Notes: a model not told the origin generated them from the letters alone. 35,869 nt of DNA from Chlamydiota bacterium (GCA_013287335.1 JABDDZ010000014.1:1-35869), one strand, 5' to 3'. Numbered from the stretch's first letter, positions 8,371 to 16,679 are shown. A program made the numbers and translations.

Positions 8371-9585
8371 TCAATTAACACTGGAAGTTCCGGCAATAAA
8401 TCCTGTTGTCCACGCATTTTGAAAGTTAAAACCTCCAGTAACGCCGTCGATATCAAGAATTTCTCCGGCAAAAAAGAGATGAGGGCAAATTTTGCTCTCT
8501 AGCGTCTTAAAATGGACCTCTTTTAGGGCCACGCCGCCGCAGGTGACAAACTCCTCTTTATGAGTTGTCTTTCCCTCGACCTGGTAACAATCTTCATGGA
8601 GTTTATCTGCCAAGAGCTGAAGATCTTTTTGAGAGATCTCATTGATGCGTTTCTTAAAATTTTCTCCCAAAAGATCTAAAAATAAATGCCAGAAACTTTT
8701 GGGAAATTTAAAGATATTTTCAGAGAGAAGTTTTTTTGTCCCACTGCTCTTTTTTATCTCAGCAAGCTGTTTGAAGATCTCTTGTTTAGAAAATTGGGGG
8801 AGCCAATTGATGATAAGGTCAACATGATACTCTTTTTCAAAGAGATACCTTGCGGCCCAGGCAGAGAGCTTAAGGGGGGCTGGCCCACTAAATCCAAAAT
8901 GGGTGATAAGGAGAGGGCCTGTTTGCAAGAGAGGGGCCCCCTTAATTTGCACCTGCACTTTTTCAAAGGAGATGCCGCTAAGCTCTTTTAGGGGGGAGGA
9001 GGGGACATTAAAAGTAAAAAGCGAGGGAACAGGATTTACAATGGTATGACCAAACTGCTCTGCGATTTTGTAGCCCTCACTGCTGCTCCCCGTAGCAAGA
9101 AGAAGGGATCTACATGAAAACTTTCTCTCTCTACACTGGATTTCAAACCCCTCCTCCATCTTCGAAACGCTTTGGATCCGTTCTTTAAGATAGATCTCAA
9201 TCCCTAGCTCTTTAGCATGAGAGAGAAGGCAATCGATGATTGTTTCTGAGCGATTAGTCTCAGGAAAGATCCTTCCATCAGCCTCTGCTTTGAGTTTTAC
9301 ACCTCTTGATTCAAACCAATCCATTGTATCACGAGCTTGAAAGCGATGAAAGGGGCCAAGTAGCTCTTTGCTTCCTCTGGGATAATTCTGAGTTAATGCA
9401 TGGGGATCAAAACAGGCATGGGTGACATTACATCTTCCACCTCCAGAAATGCGCACCTTTGCAAGTAGAACAGCGCTCTTTTCCAAAAGGGCGACTCTTG
9501 CCTCCCTTCTAGCCTCTTTTGCTGCAATGGCAGCAAAAATCCCCGCCGCTCCTCCTCCTATCACAATCAATTCATACATTTTCAA
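8371..9585 (-). CDS. yhiN: YhiN/HI0933-family flavoprotein (NAD(P)/FAD-dependent oxidoreductase)
   Basis: The 404-aa cytosolic protein begins with a dinucleotide-binding beta-alpha-beta motif, VIGGGAAGIFAAIAAKEA (residues 8-25), followed by the family mark RISGGGRCNVTH (about 46-57), GRIFPETNRS, LLATGSSSEGYKIAEQFGH, and the C-terminal FAGEILDIDGVTGGFNFQNA with an AWTTG tail that binds FAD. Length and motif order fit the BaiN/YhiN (HI0933) group of flavoproteins. The substrate is unknown for most members. A second in-frame ATG two codons downstream (9579) is an alternative start. The gene is divergent from the membrane-protein gene at 9657, with a 71-bp shared promoter region. Confidence 0.92.
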   Translation of the reverse strand: MKMYELIVIGGGAAGIFAAIAAKEARREARVALLEKSAVLLAKVRISGGGRCNVTHACFDPHALTQNYPRGSKELLGPFHRFQARDTMDWFESRGVKLKAEADGRIFPETNRSETIIDCLLSHAKELGIEIYLKERIQSVSKMEEGFEIQCRERKFSCRSLLLATGSSSEGYKIAEQFGHTIVNPVPSLFTFNVPSSPLKELSGISFEKVQVQIKGAPLLQTGPLLITHFGFSGPAPLKLSAWAARYLFEKEYHVDLIINWLPQFSKQEIFKQLAEIKKSSGTKKLLSENIFKFPKSFWHLFLDLLGENFKKRINEISQKDLQLLADKLHEDCYQVEGKTTHKEEFVTCGGVALKEVHFKTLESKICPHLFFAGEILDIDGVTGGFNFQNAWTTGFIAGTSSVN

Positions 9586-9598
9586 TCTTAATTATTTA

Positions 9599-9650
9599 TT
9601 TACATTCTTTAGTAAGATAGGATACAATTTTATTCATAATATTCAAAGGA
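9599..9650 (+). promoter_or_regulatory. Candidate sigma70-type promoter and RBS for the gene at 9657
   Basis: TTTACA (9599-9604), an 18-bp spacer and TACAAT (9623-9628) form a good promoter match, followed by an AAAGGA ribosome-binding site (9645-9650) six nt before the ATG at 9657. It lies in the short gap to the divergent flavoprotein gene. Confidence 0.5.
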
Positions 9651-9656
9651 TAAGCT

Positions 9657-10634
9657 ATGTTTACCGCTCTTCAGCGTCAAACCAATTTTTCCCCATTTAG
9701 AACTTACAGGGATTTCAACATTACTCTTAATGATGCATGCGAAAGTTATTTTTTTGGTCACCGTCCTGCGGTCGAAGGAGGATACAAAGATCCCTGGTGG
9801 CTCACCGTTCCACGCATTGCCTCTCTTTTCACCCTTATCATTCCTGCAATTGCAGCCCTTACATTTATTATTACCTCCCTCCTCATTCGCCCGGATGAAC
9901 AGGCAAGAGCAGAGTGGAATAAAGAAAACAAAGTCTTTGGTGACACAATGTTGGGTGATAAAAAAAATTTTGTGCAGCTTCTCTCTCGGTCAGGAATTAA
10001 ACAAACACATTATGACAGGATTTATTTTTTATACTCTTCAATAGGAGGTGCTCAGGGCTTTGGTGGCGATGGTCCATGGGCTAATCATCATCCTAAGGAG
10101 GGTGAAAAATTTCTTCTAATTCGATATGGTTTTCACGAATGGACAATGCAAGGGCTTAATGAGAAGCTTAGAGTGTATAATACACTTGAACAACACAATC
10201 CGCCCGGCGTTGATATGATTTTTGCAGGCAAAGTTGATGATCTCGTCTCATGCGGCAAATTATCTAATCGTATTAAAGAAGCAATTATAGGAATCGAAGA
10301 AGCTAAAAAACCTGCAAGTGTAAATGGAGTAAAGGTTGCTGCGATAGCATTGACCCTTCTTGCTCTGCTTGGTTTTTTAATAGCTGTGGGGGTTGTGGGA
10401 GGTATGGCTGTTTTAGGTGCACAAGGCGGCGCTCCCTTCTTTATGCATACCATAAGCTTGTACATCCCTCCGATTGCATCCTATGGAATGGCCGGAGCTG
10501 GGGGCTTGGGCGGACTGGGAGCTCTCGCATTAACCACCTATGGAGCCGTTAAACTGTCTCAAAATTGTTTTAAAGACAAACCCACCATCGAAGAGGGCCT
10601 TAAGGGCAAAGAGAAGGCTCAGAGCCCTGAATAA
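9657..10634 (+). CDS. Hypothetical multi-pass membrane protein, possible Inc/host-interface protein
   Basis: I do not recognise a family for this 325-aa protein. It has one long hydrophobic stretch at about 52-77 (IASLFTLIIPAIAALTFIITSLLI), a soluble middle of some 145 residues (80-224), then two hydrophobic segments at 225-255 and 271-298 rich in Gly/Ala (GMAGAGGLGGLGALAL). The tail is short and charged. There is no cleavable signal peptide. Paired C-terminal hydrophobic segments and a location among other Inc-like genes make a type III secreted membrane protein plausible, but this is inference. The AAAGGA site six nt before the ATG supports the start. The gene is followed by the AbiE-type module 80 nt downstream, which has its own promoter. 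Confidence 0.75.
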   Translation: MFTALQRQTNFSPFRTYRDFNITLNDACESYFFGHRPAVEGGYKDPWWLTVPRIASLFTLIIPAIAALTFIITSLLIRPDEQARAEWNKENKVFGDTMLGDKKNFVQLLSRSGIKQTHYDRIYFLYSSIGGAQGFGGDGPWANHHPKEGEKFLLIRYGFHEWTMQGLNEKLRVYNTLEQHNPPGVDMIFAGKVDDLVSCGKLSNRIKEAIIGIEEAKKPASVNGVKVAAIALTLLALLGFLIAVGVVGGMAVLGAQGGAPFFMHTISLYIPPIASYGMAGAGGLGGLGALALTTYGAVKLSQNCFKDKPTIEEGLKGKEKAQSPE

Positions 10635-10666
10635 CAAACTTAATCCCTAAACAAATAATGACTATC

Positions 10667-10710
10667 TTTGGAAATAACCAGTATGTTAGCATAATACTAA
10701 CTTACAGGTG
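10667..10710 (+). promoter_or_regulatory. AbiE-module promoter with overlapping palindromic operator
   Basis: The -35-like TTTGGA (10667-10672) and -10-like CATAAT (10690-10695) are 17 bp apart. The -10 is embedded in a 17-bp near-perfect palindrome GTTAGCATAATACTAAC (10685-10701, one mismatched pair). AGGTG (10706-10710) precedes the antitoxin ATG at 10715. AbiEi antitoxins are known to bind inverted repeats at their own promoter and repress it, so this palindrome is the natural operator candidate. Confidence 0.6.
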
Positions 10711-10714
10711 AAAT

Positions 10715-11371
10715 ATGAAGAGGTTTTTAGGGATTGATCCAGGGCTTGCTATTTTACTTGATAAAGCTCCCGGCGAGGAGTTGGATTATGGTTTTGTTAT
10801 GGAATGTCTCAAGGCTTACAGAAATCCTCGAGTTAAACTCAATCATCTTTTAAAAATAGGGGCTTTAATTCGGATCAAAAAAGGAATTTATATTTTTGGT
10901 AAAAATTTTGCAAGGCGGCCCTTTTCATCAGAAGTATTGGCTAATATGATTTATGGGCCCTCATATGTTTCTTTGGAATGGGCATGTCAATATTATCGTT
11001 TAATTCCTGAAAGGGTAACAACTGTTACAAGCATAACCACACAGCGTTCCAAGCGATTTCAGACGCCTCTTGGCCTTTTTACATATGACCACCTTTCCAT
11101 ACAAGTTTTTTCTATAGGAGTGACTTTAATTAAATTTTCCGACCAACAACAAGCTCTGATTGCAACAAAAGAGAAAGCATTAACGGATTTATTAGTTTTA
11201 CGAAGAGGAGCCTTTTCATCAAAAAAACATTTTAAAGAGACTCTTTTTGAAGATCTGCGAATAGAGGAAGAAGACATTAGTAAACTTGATCTTGATCTCT
11301 TGAAGGCAATCTATCTGGCAAAGCCTCATAGCGCCATTAATTATCTTATACAATACAGAAACAATGAATAA
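10715..11371 (+). CDS. AbiEi-type antitoxin (type IV toxin-antitoxin), putative
   Basis: The 218-aa cytosolic protein sits directly upstream of an AbiEii-type nucleotidyltransferase and overlaps it by 8 nt, the standard order of AbiE modules. The N-terminal 60 residues read as a winged-helix (MECLKAYRNPRVKLNHLLKIGALIRIKKGIYIF, the GxIxRIKKGIY-like wing of AbiEi/COG5340 proteins), followed by the family-like PSYVSLEWACQYYRLIPERV and a C-terminal helical part containing ATKEKALTDLLVLRR. AbiEi antitoxins repress the operon and counteract the toxin without forming a stable complex. The palindrome over the promoter fits autoregulation. Such modules are usually mobile or defence-associated; nothing else mobile is visible next to it. 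Confidence 0.85.
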   Translation: MKRFLGIDPGLAILLDKAPGEELDYGFVMECLKAYRNPRVKLNHLLKIGALIRIKKGIYIFGKNFARRPFSSEVLANMIYGPSYVSLEWACQYYRLIPERVTTVTSITTQRSKRFQTPLGLFTYDHLSIQVFSIGVTLIKFSDQQQALIATKEKALTDLLVLRRGAFSSKKHFKETLFEDLRIEEEDISKLDLDLLKAIYLAKPHSAINYLIQYRNNE

Positions 11372-12239
11372 TGCCATTAAGCAGATGCTGCAAAGATATG
11401 AATGCCGTTCTTTACAAGAACATGAACAGGCTTTGCGAGAAATATTACAGGAAATTGCACTTGTGGGATTATGGCGCGGAAAATTTTTTGAACATGCTGC
11501 TTTTTATGGAGGCACTGCTCTTCGAATTTTCTATGGCCTCGATCGCTTTTCTGAAGATCTAGATTTTACGCTGCTTGCACCAAATCCCCATTGGAGTTGG
11601 CTTCCCTTCAGCCAGGCGATCAAGAATGAACTTTCTTCTTTTGGATTTGAAGTCTCTTTTGCAGAAAAAGAAAAAAAAAGCCAAACGGTCATTAAATCCG
11701 CATTCCTGAAAACTCCTACCGTTCAAGAGCTTCTAAAAATTGGCGTTCATTCCGATTTTTTAAAAGGTGTACATGCAGACACCATGATTCGTATAAAAGT
11801 TGAAATTGATACCGATCCTGCTTTGGGATATGCTTATGAACAGAAATTTCTATCACAACCGGTTGCCATATCAATAAGATGTGTGAATGAAGAATGTCTT
11901 TTTGCCGGTAAGATGCACGCAGCTCTTTTTCGTGCCTGGAAAGGACGTGTCAAGGGGAGAGACTGGTATGATATGATCTGGTTTATCCGAAAAAAAGTCC
12001 CTCTAAATCTGACTCTTTTTTCAATATTAAGCGGGCAAGCAGAAATTTTGAATCGTACAGCCTTCTTAAGATTAGCAAAGGAACGTATTGATCAACTAGA
12101 TGTTCTCTCTGCAATCGAAGACATTATCCATTTTGTCCGTGAACAAGAGGTCATTAGAAGAAGTTGGTCAAAAGAATTTTTTCAACATTGGATAAATACT
12201 ATCCAAACGGTCGATGGCAATGGTCAGGACAATCCATAA
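11364..12239 (+). CDS. AbiEii/AbiGii-family nucleotidyltransferase toxin
   Basis: The 291-aa protein has the AbiEii motif set. Motif I is AFYGGTALRIFYGLDRFSED followed by LDF (GGT at 49-51, Asp65 and Asp67), the nucleotidyltransferase metal/NTP site. Motif II is RIKVEIDTDP (about 143-152). Motif III is AGKMHAALFRAWKGR (about 181-195, with Lys183). Motif IV is KGRDWYDMIWFI (about 197-208). AbiEii-type toxins transfer nucleotides to RNA targets (shown for tRNA in relatives) and stall growth until neutralised. All motifs look intact, so the toxin should be active. It overlaps the antitoxin by 8 nt, suggesting translational coupling. The next gene starts 73 nt downstream with its own promoter. 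Confidence 0.93.
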   Translation: MNNAIKQMLQRYECRSLQEHEQALREILQEIALVGLWRGKFFEHAAFYGGTALRIFYGLDRFSEDLDFTLLAPNPHWSWLPFSQAIKNELSSFGFEVSFAEKEKKSQTVIKSAFLKTPTVQELLKIGVHSDFLKGVHADTMIRIKVEIDTDPALGYAYEQKFLSQPVAISIRCVNEECLFAGKMHAALFRAWKGRVKGRDWYDMIWFIRKKVPLNLTLFSILSGQAEILNRTAFLRLAKERIDQLDVLSAIEDIIHFVREQEVIRRSWSKEFFQHWINTIQTVDGNGQDNP

Positions 12240-12253
12240 TCTATAGTTTTCCC

Positions 12254-12308
12254 TTGAAATTTTATAGAGCTTTCTTATAAAATCTTAATGTAAATTTAAT
12301 TTTTAGGG
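12254..12308 (+). promoter_or_regulatory. Candidate promoter and RBS of the repeat-bearing Inc-like gene
   Basis: TTGAAA (12254-12259), a 16-bp spacer and TATAAA (12276-12281) make a good sigma70-type match, with an AGGGA ribosome-binding site (about 12304-12308) just before the ATG at 12313. Confidence 0.5.
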
Positions 12309-12312
12309 AACC

Positions 12313-14079
12313 ATGGGAAGTTTATCTGTAAGTTTTGGTCTACCATTTTGTCATAAGCTTAAGGGAGAGGAATCGAAATACTCGAAAGTTCTCACAGGTA
12401 CAGCGAAAGGCTTAGGAGTAACAACTCTTTGTGTAGGCATTATTGCCGGCCTCATTGGTTTTTTACTCCTAATGCATATCGTTGAGCTCCAGGGTTTTGG
12501 GACAACTTCCGCATGGCTACTTACTGTATCAGGCTCTTTTTCCTCCAGTGTGGGCCTTGGGTTAGCCTTTATAGGTTTTTGCATAAAGTGCACAAAGAAT
12601 GAGTATGATGCCTGGAATCCTAATAAGACTCCAAAACGCATTATTGATCCAAGAGCTTCTGGTGTTCATCATACTTACAGTTCCTACACTGACGAAGATA
12701 TCTCTTATGTTTCAATGAGTGATTTTTTTTCATCTCAAGATCCTCAGAATGTAGCAATTTTGCGAGAATTAAGATCAATGTACCCTAAAAATTTGGAAAG
12801 TCTGCTGTTAGAAAATTATGGAACTACAAAAGTTGAAATTTCCATACCTATAATAATTAAAGGAATAGATTGTGGAAAGCGCGTTAGAGATGAGGATTGT
12901 CTAATGGAATTTTTGAAGTTGATTTTTTCTCCAAAAGAAGAACTTTTAGCTTTAGAGGTTAAAAAGATAGGTAAGATGAGTCCTGATATGCAAAATCTTC
13001 TAGTCCTCAGATTAAGTAGCTATCAAAACCTTCCGCCAAATGAAGTTAGTGATGAGACCTTGGGCTCCTTTTTAACTTTACAAGTTGAGGAAATTTGCCA
13101 TCAAGAGCCAGGCCTATTTTTCTTATTTACAGAAGCGCAAGTAAACTGCTTTTTAGAAAATACTCCTGTTGTAAGCAAGGAGATTGTAGAAGCGTTATTT
13201 CCTAATGATAAGTTGTTATTTTTTATTAATGGACGTTCGCAGTATCTATTAAAACATCTACCCGTTGAGGGAGTGAATAATTGCCTAGCCTTCCTGAGAC
13301 CTAGCCAAATTTTTGATTTAATGCTTTTAAGAAAAGAAGTGGATTTTACTCTCCTCAAGAAAGATCAAGTTCAAGATATGTTTCCGGTATATTTTATGGG
13401 GGAGCCTAAAACGGTAGCAAAGTTTGAGAGGCTGGAAATAGGAGTTTTAAATCAAATCATACCAAAGATGTCTGCTGGGCAGCTTAGGCGCTTACCAGCC
13501 AAACATTTGAAAAATGAGAAACTAAATTTAGAAGCTTTAACATCAGAGCAGGTTCAGGATATGTGTTCTCTCTCTTTTGATTCGAAAGAGAGAACGATAA
13601 GTAACTTAAAGGCACTAAAAATAGGAGTGCTAAACCAGATTATACCAAAGATGTCTGGTGGACAGCTTAACCGCTTACCAGCCAAACATTTGAAAAATGA
13701 GAAACTAAATTTAGAAGCTTTAACATCAGAGCAGGTTCTGGATATGTGTTCTCTCTCTTTTGATTCGAAAGAGAGAACGATAAATAACTTAAAGACACTA
13801 AAAATAGGAGTGCTAAACCAGATTATACCAAAGATGTCTGGTGGACAGCTTAGCCACTTACCAGCTAAACATTTGCAAAATGAGAAGCTAGATTTACAAA
13901 CTTTAACACCAGAGCAAGTTAGGGGCATGTTTTCTGCTCGTTTTGAAGTTGCATTGGAATCAGAAAAGAGGCTTAAAATGCTTAAACCTTCAGTTTTAGC
14001 TCAGATTTCTAGCAAATTGAGCCGTGAACAAAAGACGTGGTTGCCTCAGCTAATCTTAAATAAGATTGTTAATTCTTAG
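12313..14079 (+). CDS. Putative inclusion membrane protein with 61-residue tandem repeats
   Basis: The 588-aa protein has a short polar N-terminus, then two hydrophobic segments (about 33-54 and 65-90) separated by a short linker, the bilobed layout of chlamydial Inc proteins. About 500 soluble residues follow. The C-terminal 240 residues are four copies of a 61-residue unit (core NQIIPKMSGGQL, LPAKHLKNEKLNLEALTSEQ), three close and the last degraded. Copies two and three are almost identical in DNA, so they arose by recent duplication. The units look helical and leucine-rich, compatible with a solenoid that binds a partner; I do not recognise the family. An AGGGA site precedes the ATG. A strong palindromic terminator follows. 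An effector facing the host is the best guess; it is not shown. Confidence 0.7.
   Translation: MGSLSVSFGLPFCHKLKGEESKYSKVLTGTAKGLGVTTLCVGIIAGLIGFLLLMHIVELQGFGTTSAWLLTVSGSFSSSVGLGLAFIGFCIKCTKNEYDAWNPNKTPKRIIDPRASGVHHTYSSYTDEDISYVSMSDFFSSQDPQNVAILRELRSMYPKNLESLLLENYGTTKVEISIPIIIKGIDCGKRVRDEDCLMEFLKLIFSPKEELLALEVKKIGKMSPDMQNLLVLRLSSYQNLPPNEVSDETLGSFLTLQVEEICHQEPGLFFLFTEAQVNCFLENTPVVSKEIVEALFPNDKLLFFINGRSQYLLKHLPVEGVNNCLAFLRPSQIFDLMLLRKEVDFTLLKKDQVQDMFPVYFMGEPKTVAKFERLEIGVLNQIIPKMSAGQLRRLPAKHLKNEKLNLEALTSEQVQDMCSLSFDSKERTISNLKALKIGVLNQIIPKMSGGQLNRLPAKHLKNEKLNLEALTSEQVLDMCSLSFDSKERTINNLKTLKIGVLNQIIPKMSGGQLSHLPAKHLQNEKLDLQTLTPEQVRGMFSARFEVALESEKRLKMLKPSVLAQISSKLSREQKTWLPQLILNKIVNS
13354..14070 (+). 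repeat. In-gene tandem repeat, 183-bp unit, about four copies
   Basis: Units begin at 13354, 13537, 13720 and 13903, each 183 bp (61 codons). The landmark AAACATTTG recurs at 13501, 13684 and 13867, giving the exact period. Units two and three differ at only a handful of bases, units one and four more. It keeps the reading frame, so copy number can change without breaking the gene. Confidence 0.92.
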
Positions 14080-14082
14080 GTG

Positions 14083-14122
14083 TTTTTGGAGGGCGGAGAC
14101 AAGTCTCCGCACTCCAAAAAAA
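14083..14122. terminator. Bidirectional terminator-like palindrome
   Basis: TTTTTGGAG at 14083-14091 pairs with CTCCAAAAA at 14112-14120, and GCGGAGAC (14093-14100) pairs with GTCTCCGC (14103-14110). This gives an 18-bp stem with one mismatch and a two-base centre, flanked by T- and A-runs. It lies right after the Inc-like stop (14079). The tight, perfect stem also fits a dispersed palindromic repeat. Confidence 0.75.
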
Positions 14123-14194
14123 GATCTTTTTTATAAATTTATTTAAAATAAAATATTTTATATAATGATATAAAGTAGTAGTCGATCGAGTTTT

Positions 14195-15256
14195 ATGGGT
14201 ATTCAAAATAAATATGCTCTCTTTGGTCTCCTGCTGCTTTTTTTTATTGTGTCGATGGGGGGCGTGGAGGCTCACACTAAATGGTTTGTCCCTTTCGATA
14301 TAAAAACCGCGCCCATGCCTATCGACAAGGTTTTGACCAAAACTTTCGTCTATTCTTTTCTCATTGCAATTGCCCTTATCTACTCCTTTTTTTTGTTTGA
14401 CAGAACAATTTATAAAAAAAATTATTTTTCTTATTTAGACGATAAGCTCAAAACGTTTGATTCGTTTTCTTTATATTTAATTCGATTTTTTAGTGGTCTC
14501 TTTTTTGTATCTTTGTGGATTTATTATCAAATAACAGGAAATACATTTTTTATTACATCTGAGCTAAAAACTAAGCAAGTTTTTATACCTTGGTTACAGT
14601 TATTAATAGGCTTATTTGCTCTTTCGTCCTATACAACACCATTAATAGGTGTTGGCTTCATTTTCCTTTATGCTGAGGCCGTCTATTATTATGGAATTTT
14701 TCATTTATTAGATTATCTGCTATTTCTTGGAATTGCATATTTCTTGATTGTTTCTAATTGTAAAAGAAAGAGTTGGAAAACATCAGGGTTTGTCGTTCTC
14801 TATGCTTTAACTGGGATCTCCTTATTATGGGTAGCCATGGAAAAGTTGGTATTTCCCTTTTGGAGTTATGAGCTTTTAGCACAAAGACCTAATTTAACGA
14901 TGGGTCTTCCAAACTATAATTTTATTCTGATTGCCGGATTCATTGAATTTAGCCTAATATTTGTACTATTGAGTTCTACATCTATTGTCGGTCGCTTCGT
15001 TGCATTTGGTCTCGAGATCGTCTTTATTTTGGCAATCATACCCTTTGGAATTATTGATGCTCTGGGGCATACAATGATCATTGCGATTTTGTTAGTTCTA
15101 ATTTTACGGGGACCCACAGAAGCGCGCGATATATTAGCATTGAATGAGAAATCAGTTTTTGTAGAAGCCTATTTTATGACAGCTTTGTATGTGCTTTCCT
15201 TAGCAATGTTTTTTATAGCTTATTATGGGCTACATTATTTGATATATAACAATTAA
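14195..15256 (+). CDS. Polytopic membrane protein, possibly DoxX-like
   Basis: The 353-aa protein is almost wholly hydrophobic, with about nine or ten membrane segments. The N-terminus (residues 5-27) resembles a signal peptide ending in GGVEA, followed by HTKWFVPFD, a conserved-looking motif just outside the membrane that I associate with DoxX-like membrane proteins annotated in other bacteria. No catalytic or transport motif is clear. The ATG at 14195 follows an AT-rich region with a TATAAT (14161-14166) that could be its -10. The gene converges with the esterase gene and overlaps its stop by 4 nt (15253-15256). Function unknown; a DoxX-type role in redox or sulfur metabolism would be speculation. 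Confidence 0.78.
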   Translation: MGIQNKYALFGLLLLFFIVSMGGVEAHTKWFVPFDIKTAPMPIDKVLTKTFVYSFLIAIALIYSFFLFDRTIYKKNYFSYLDDKLKTFDSFSLYLIRFFSGLFFVSLWIYYQITGNTFFITSELKTKQVFIPWLQLLIGLFALSSYTTPLIGVGFIFLYAEAVYYYGIFHLLDYLLFLGIAYFLIVSNCKRKSWKTSGFVVLYALTGISLLWVAMEKLVFPFWSYELLAQRPNLTMGLPNYNFILIAGFIEFSLIFVLLSSTSIVGRFVAFGLEIVFILAIIPFGIIDALGHTMIIAILLVLILRGPTEARDILALNEKSVFVEAYFMTALYVLSLAMFFIAYYGLHYLIYNN

Positions 15257-15960
15257 TGTCCTGGAGTGCAAAGAGTCTTTAGAAATGCAGAGAGCTCCAT
15301 TAAGACGGAAGAGGGGATTTCGTGCCCTCCTGAAAAAGAATGCAGCTTTCCTTGCAATCCACCCTGGATAAGAAGGGTTTCAACCTCTTGAGCCCTGTTA
15401 AAGGGCAATAGGGTGTCATCTTTTCCATGGCTTTGGAAGAATTTAACTCCCGCATGGTTGTGAGCTGCCTTTTCCCAATTTTTCTTATTTACAAGTGTTG
15501 TGGATAAGAGAATCAACCCCGCCGGATTTTCATAGGTGTGTAGGGTAATTTCCGTAGCCAGCATAGCTCCCTGACTAAAACCTCCCAAAAACAGCTTTGA
15601 AAGAGGAATGGGCAGATCTTTTATAAATTCCTCAACAATAAGACGCGCTGTTTTCAATTCCATGGAATAGGCATTATCTAGAAAGGTCCCACTTTTTTCA
15701 TATAAAGCGTGTTCAAGTAGATCAAAGTCGATGGGAAACCAGGCTCTTCCTGTATGACCCCCTCCAAAAGAAACTTCTATGGGCCCATTAGGAAAAAACC
15801 AGGTCGGACGAGGCGTTCCTCTAAAAATGGTACTTAAAGAGAGAAGGTCACTTGCATCAGATCCAAATCCGTGGAAAAGAACAATGCCGACCCCTCCTGG
15901 ATCACCCTCTATTGTAAGGACATCTAGGGGGCCCATTTTTTGCTGTTTAGGATAGGACAT
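15253..15960 (-). CDS. Phospholipase/carboxylesterase family hydrolase
   Basis: The 235-aa alpha/beta hydrolase has the oxyanion region VLFHGFGSDASDL, the nucleophile elbow GGFSQGAML (Ser), an acid in HGKDDTLLPF (Asp), and the catalytic His in FSGGHEIP near the C-terminus, all in the usual order for the small carboxylesterase/acyl-protein thioesterase-like family. It has no signal peptide, so it acts in the cytosol; the substrate is unknown. I chose the ATG at 15960, which follows the superoxide dismutase stop by 2 nt and suggests cotranscription. An upstream in-frame ATG at 16008 would add 16 residues but overlaps the sod gene without a ribosome-binding site. Confidence 0.9.
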   Translation of the reverse strand: MSYPKQQKMGPLDVLTIEGDPGGVGIVLFHGFGSDASDLLSLSTIFRGTPRPTWFFPNGPIEVSFGGGHTGRAWFPIDFDLLEHALYEKSGTFLDNAYSMELKTARLIVEEFIKDLPIPLSKLFLGGFSQGAMLATEITLHTYENPAGLILLSTTLVNKKNWEKAAHNHAGVKFFQSHGKDDTLLPFNRAQEVETLLIQGGLQGKLHSFSGGHEIPSSVLMELSAFLKTLCTPGH

Positions 15961-15962
15961 AG

Positions 15963-16679
15963 CTATGCTTTTTGCTCCTTTGGGTAGCGGTTTGCCACAA
16001 CTTTCCAATCAATATTGTTAAAAAAGGCATCAATATATCCCATCCGGTCAATTCCATAATCAAGCATGTAGGCATGTTCCCATACATCCATAATTAAAAT
16101 AGGATTTCCACTAGCCATATTCCCTACATCATGCTCCCCAACCCACGCATTGATAAGGCGACCGCTAATAGGATCGTGATAGAGAACAACCCAGCCAATT
16201 CCTCGCAATCCACCTGTTGCCACAAAGTCCTTTTTCCAAGCTTCATAGCTACCAAAATCTGAAACGATCTGCTGATAAAGAGGGGAGTTTCTATCAAAAG
16301 TGGAATTTTTTCCACCCAAATTATTAAAATAGAGTTCATGCAAACGCATTCCATCGAATTCCCACATTAATCTTCTTTTGATCTCCTGATATTGGGGAGT
16401 TTTTTCGCTTCCGTCGCTGTCATACTGTTTCAAGATATCCAAAAGAAGGTTCACGTTTTTTACATATCCTTGATATAAAGTAAAATGTGTATTTAAGGCA
16501 TAGTCGCTAAAACCGGCCATCCCTATTAAATATGTGTAATCCTTAGCCTTATAGGGAGCTAGAGATGTGGGGGTATTGACGAGGGGCTTCGCCTGGTTTT
16601 GCACAGCTGCTATTTCTGCATTGGCAAGAAGGGGGGTGCTTATCGCGATAGCTGTTAGAAGAAGGGTTAATCTTTTCAT
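15963..16679 (-). CDS. Exported Fe/Mn superoxide dismutase family protein
   Basis: The 238-aa protein carries the C-terminal signature DVWEHAYMLDYG (metal-binding Asp and His) and a further metal His in MRLHELYFNN. The N-terminal part, THFTLYQGYVKNVN, differs from the classical HHxKHHxxYV form and matches a divergent SOD subgroup with HxxLYxGYV; its single His is displaced by one position from the usual ligand. A signal peptide is visible (KRLTLLLTAIAISTPLLANA, likely cut before Glu22), so the enzyme should act in the periplasm. The start at 16679 is set by AAGGAG seven nt upstream; a longer frame from 16760 runs into the divergent promoter. It is the first gene of an operon with the esterase. 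A role against host-derived superoxide is plausible. Confidence 0.92.
   Translation of the reverse strand: MKRLTLLLTAIAISTPLLANAEIAAVQNQAKPLVNTPTSLAPYKAKDYTYLIGMAGFSDYALNTHFTLYQGYVKNVNLLLDILKQYDSDGSEKTPQYQEIKRRLMWEFDGMRLHELYFNNLGGKNSTFDRNSPLYQQIVSDFGSYEAWKKDFVATGGLRGIGWVVLYHDPISGRLINAWVGEHDVGNMASGNPILIMDVWEHAYMLDYGIDRMGYIDAFFNNIDWKVVANRYPKEQKA

Noticed and set aside
10685-12239. Prophage or genomic island around the AbiE module
   Set aside because: No integrase, transposase, tRNA or flanking direct repeats visible; only the two-gene module is supported.
13554-13928. 124-codon minus-strand frame inside the repeat region
   Set aside because: Shadow of the repeats on the opposite strand; the plus-strand protein explains the periodicity.
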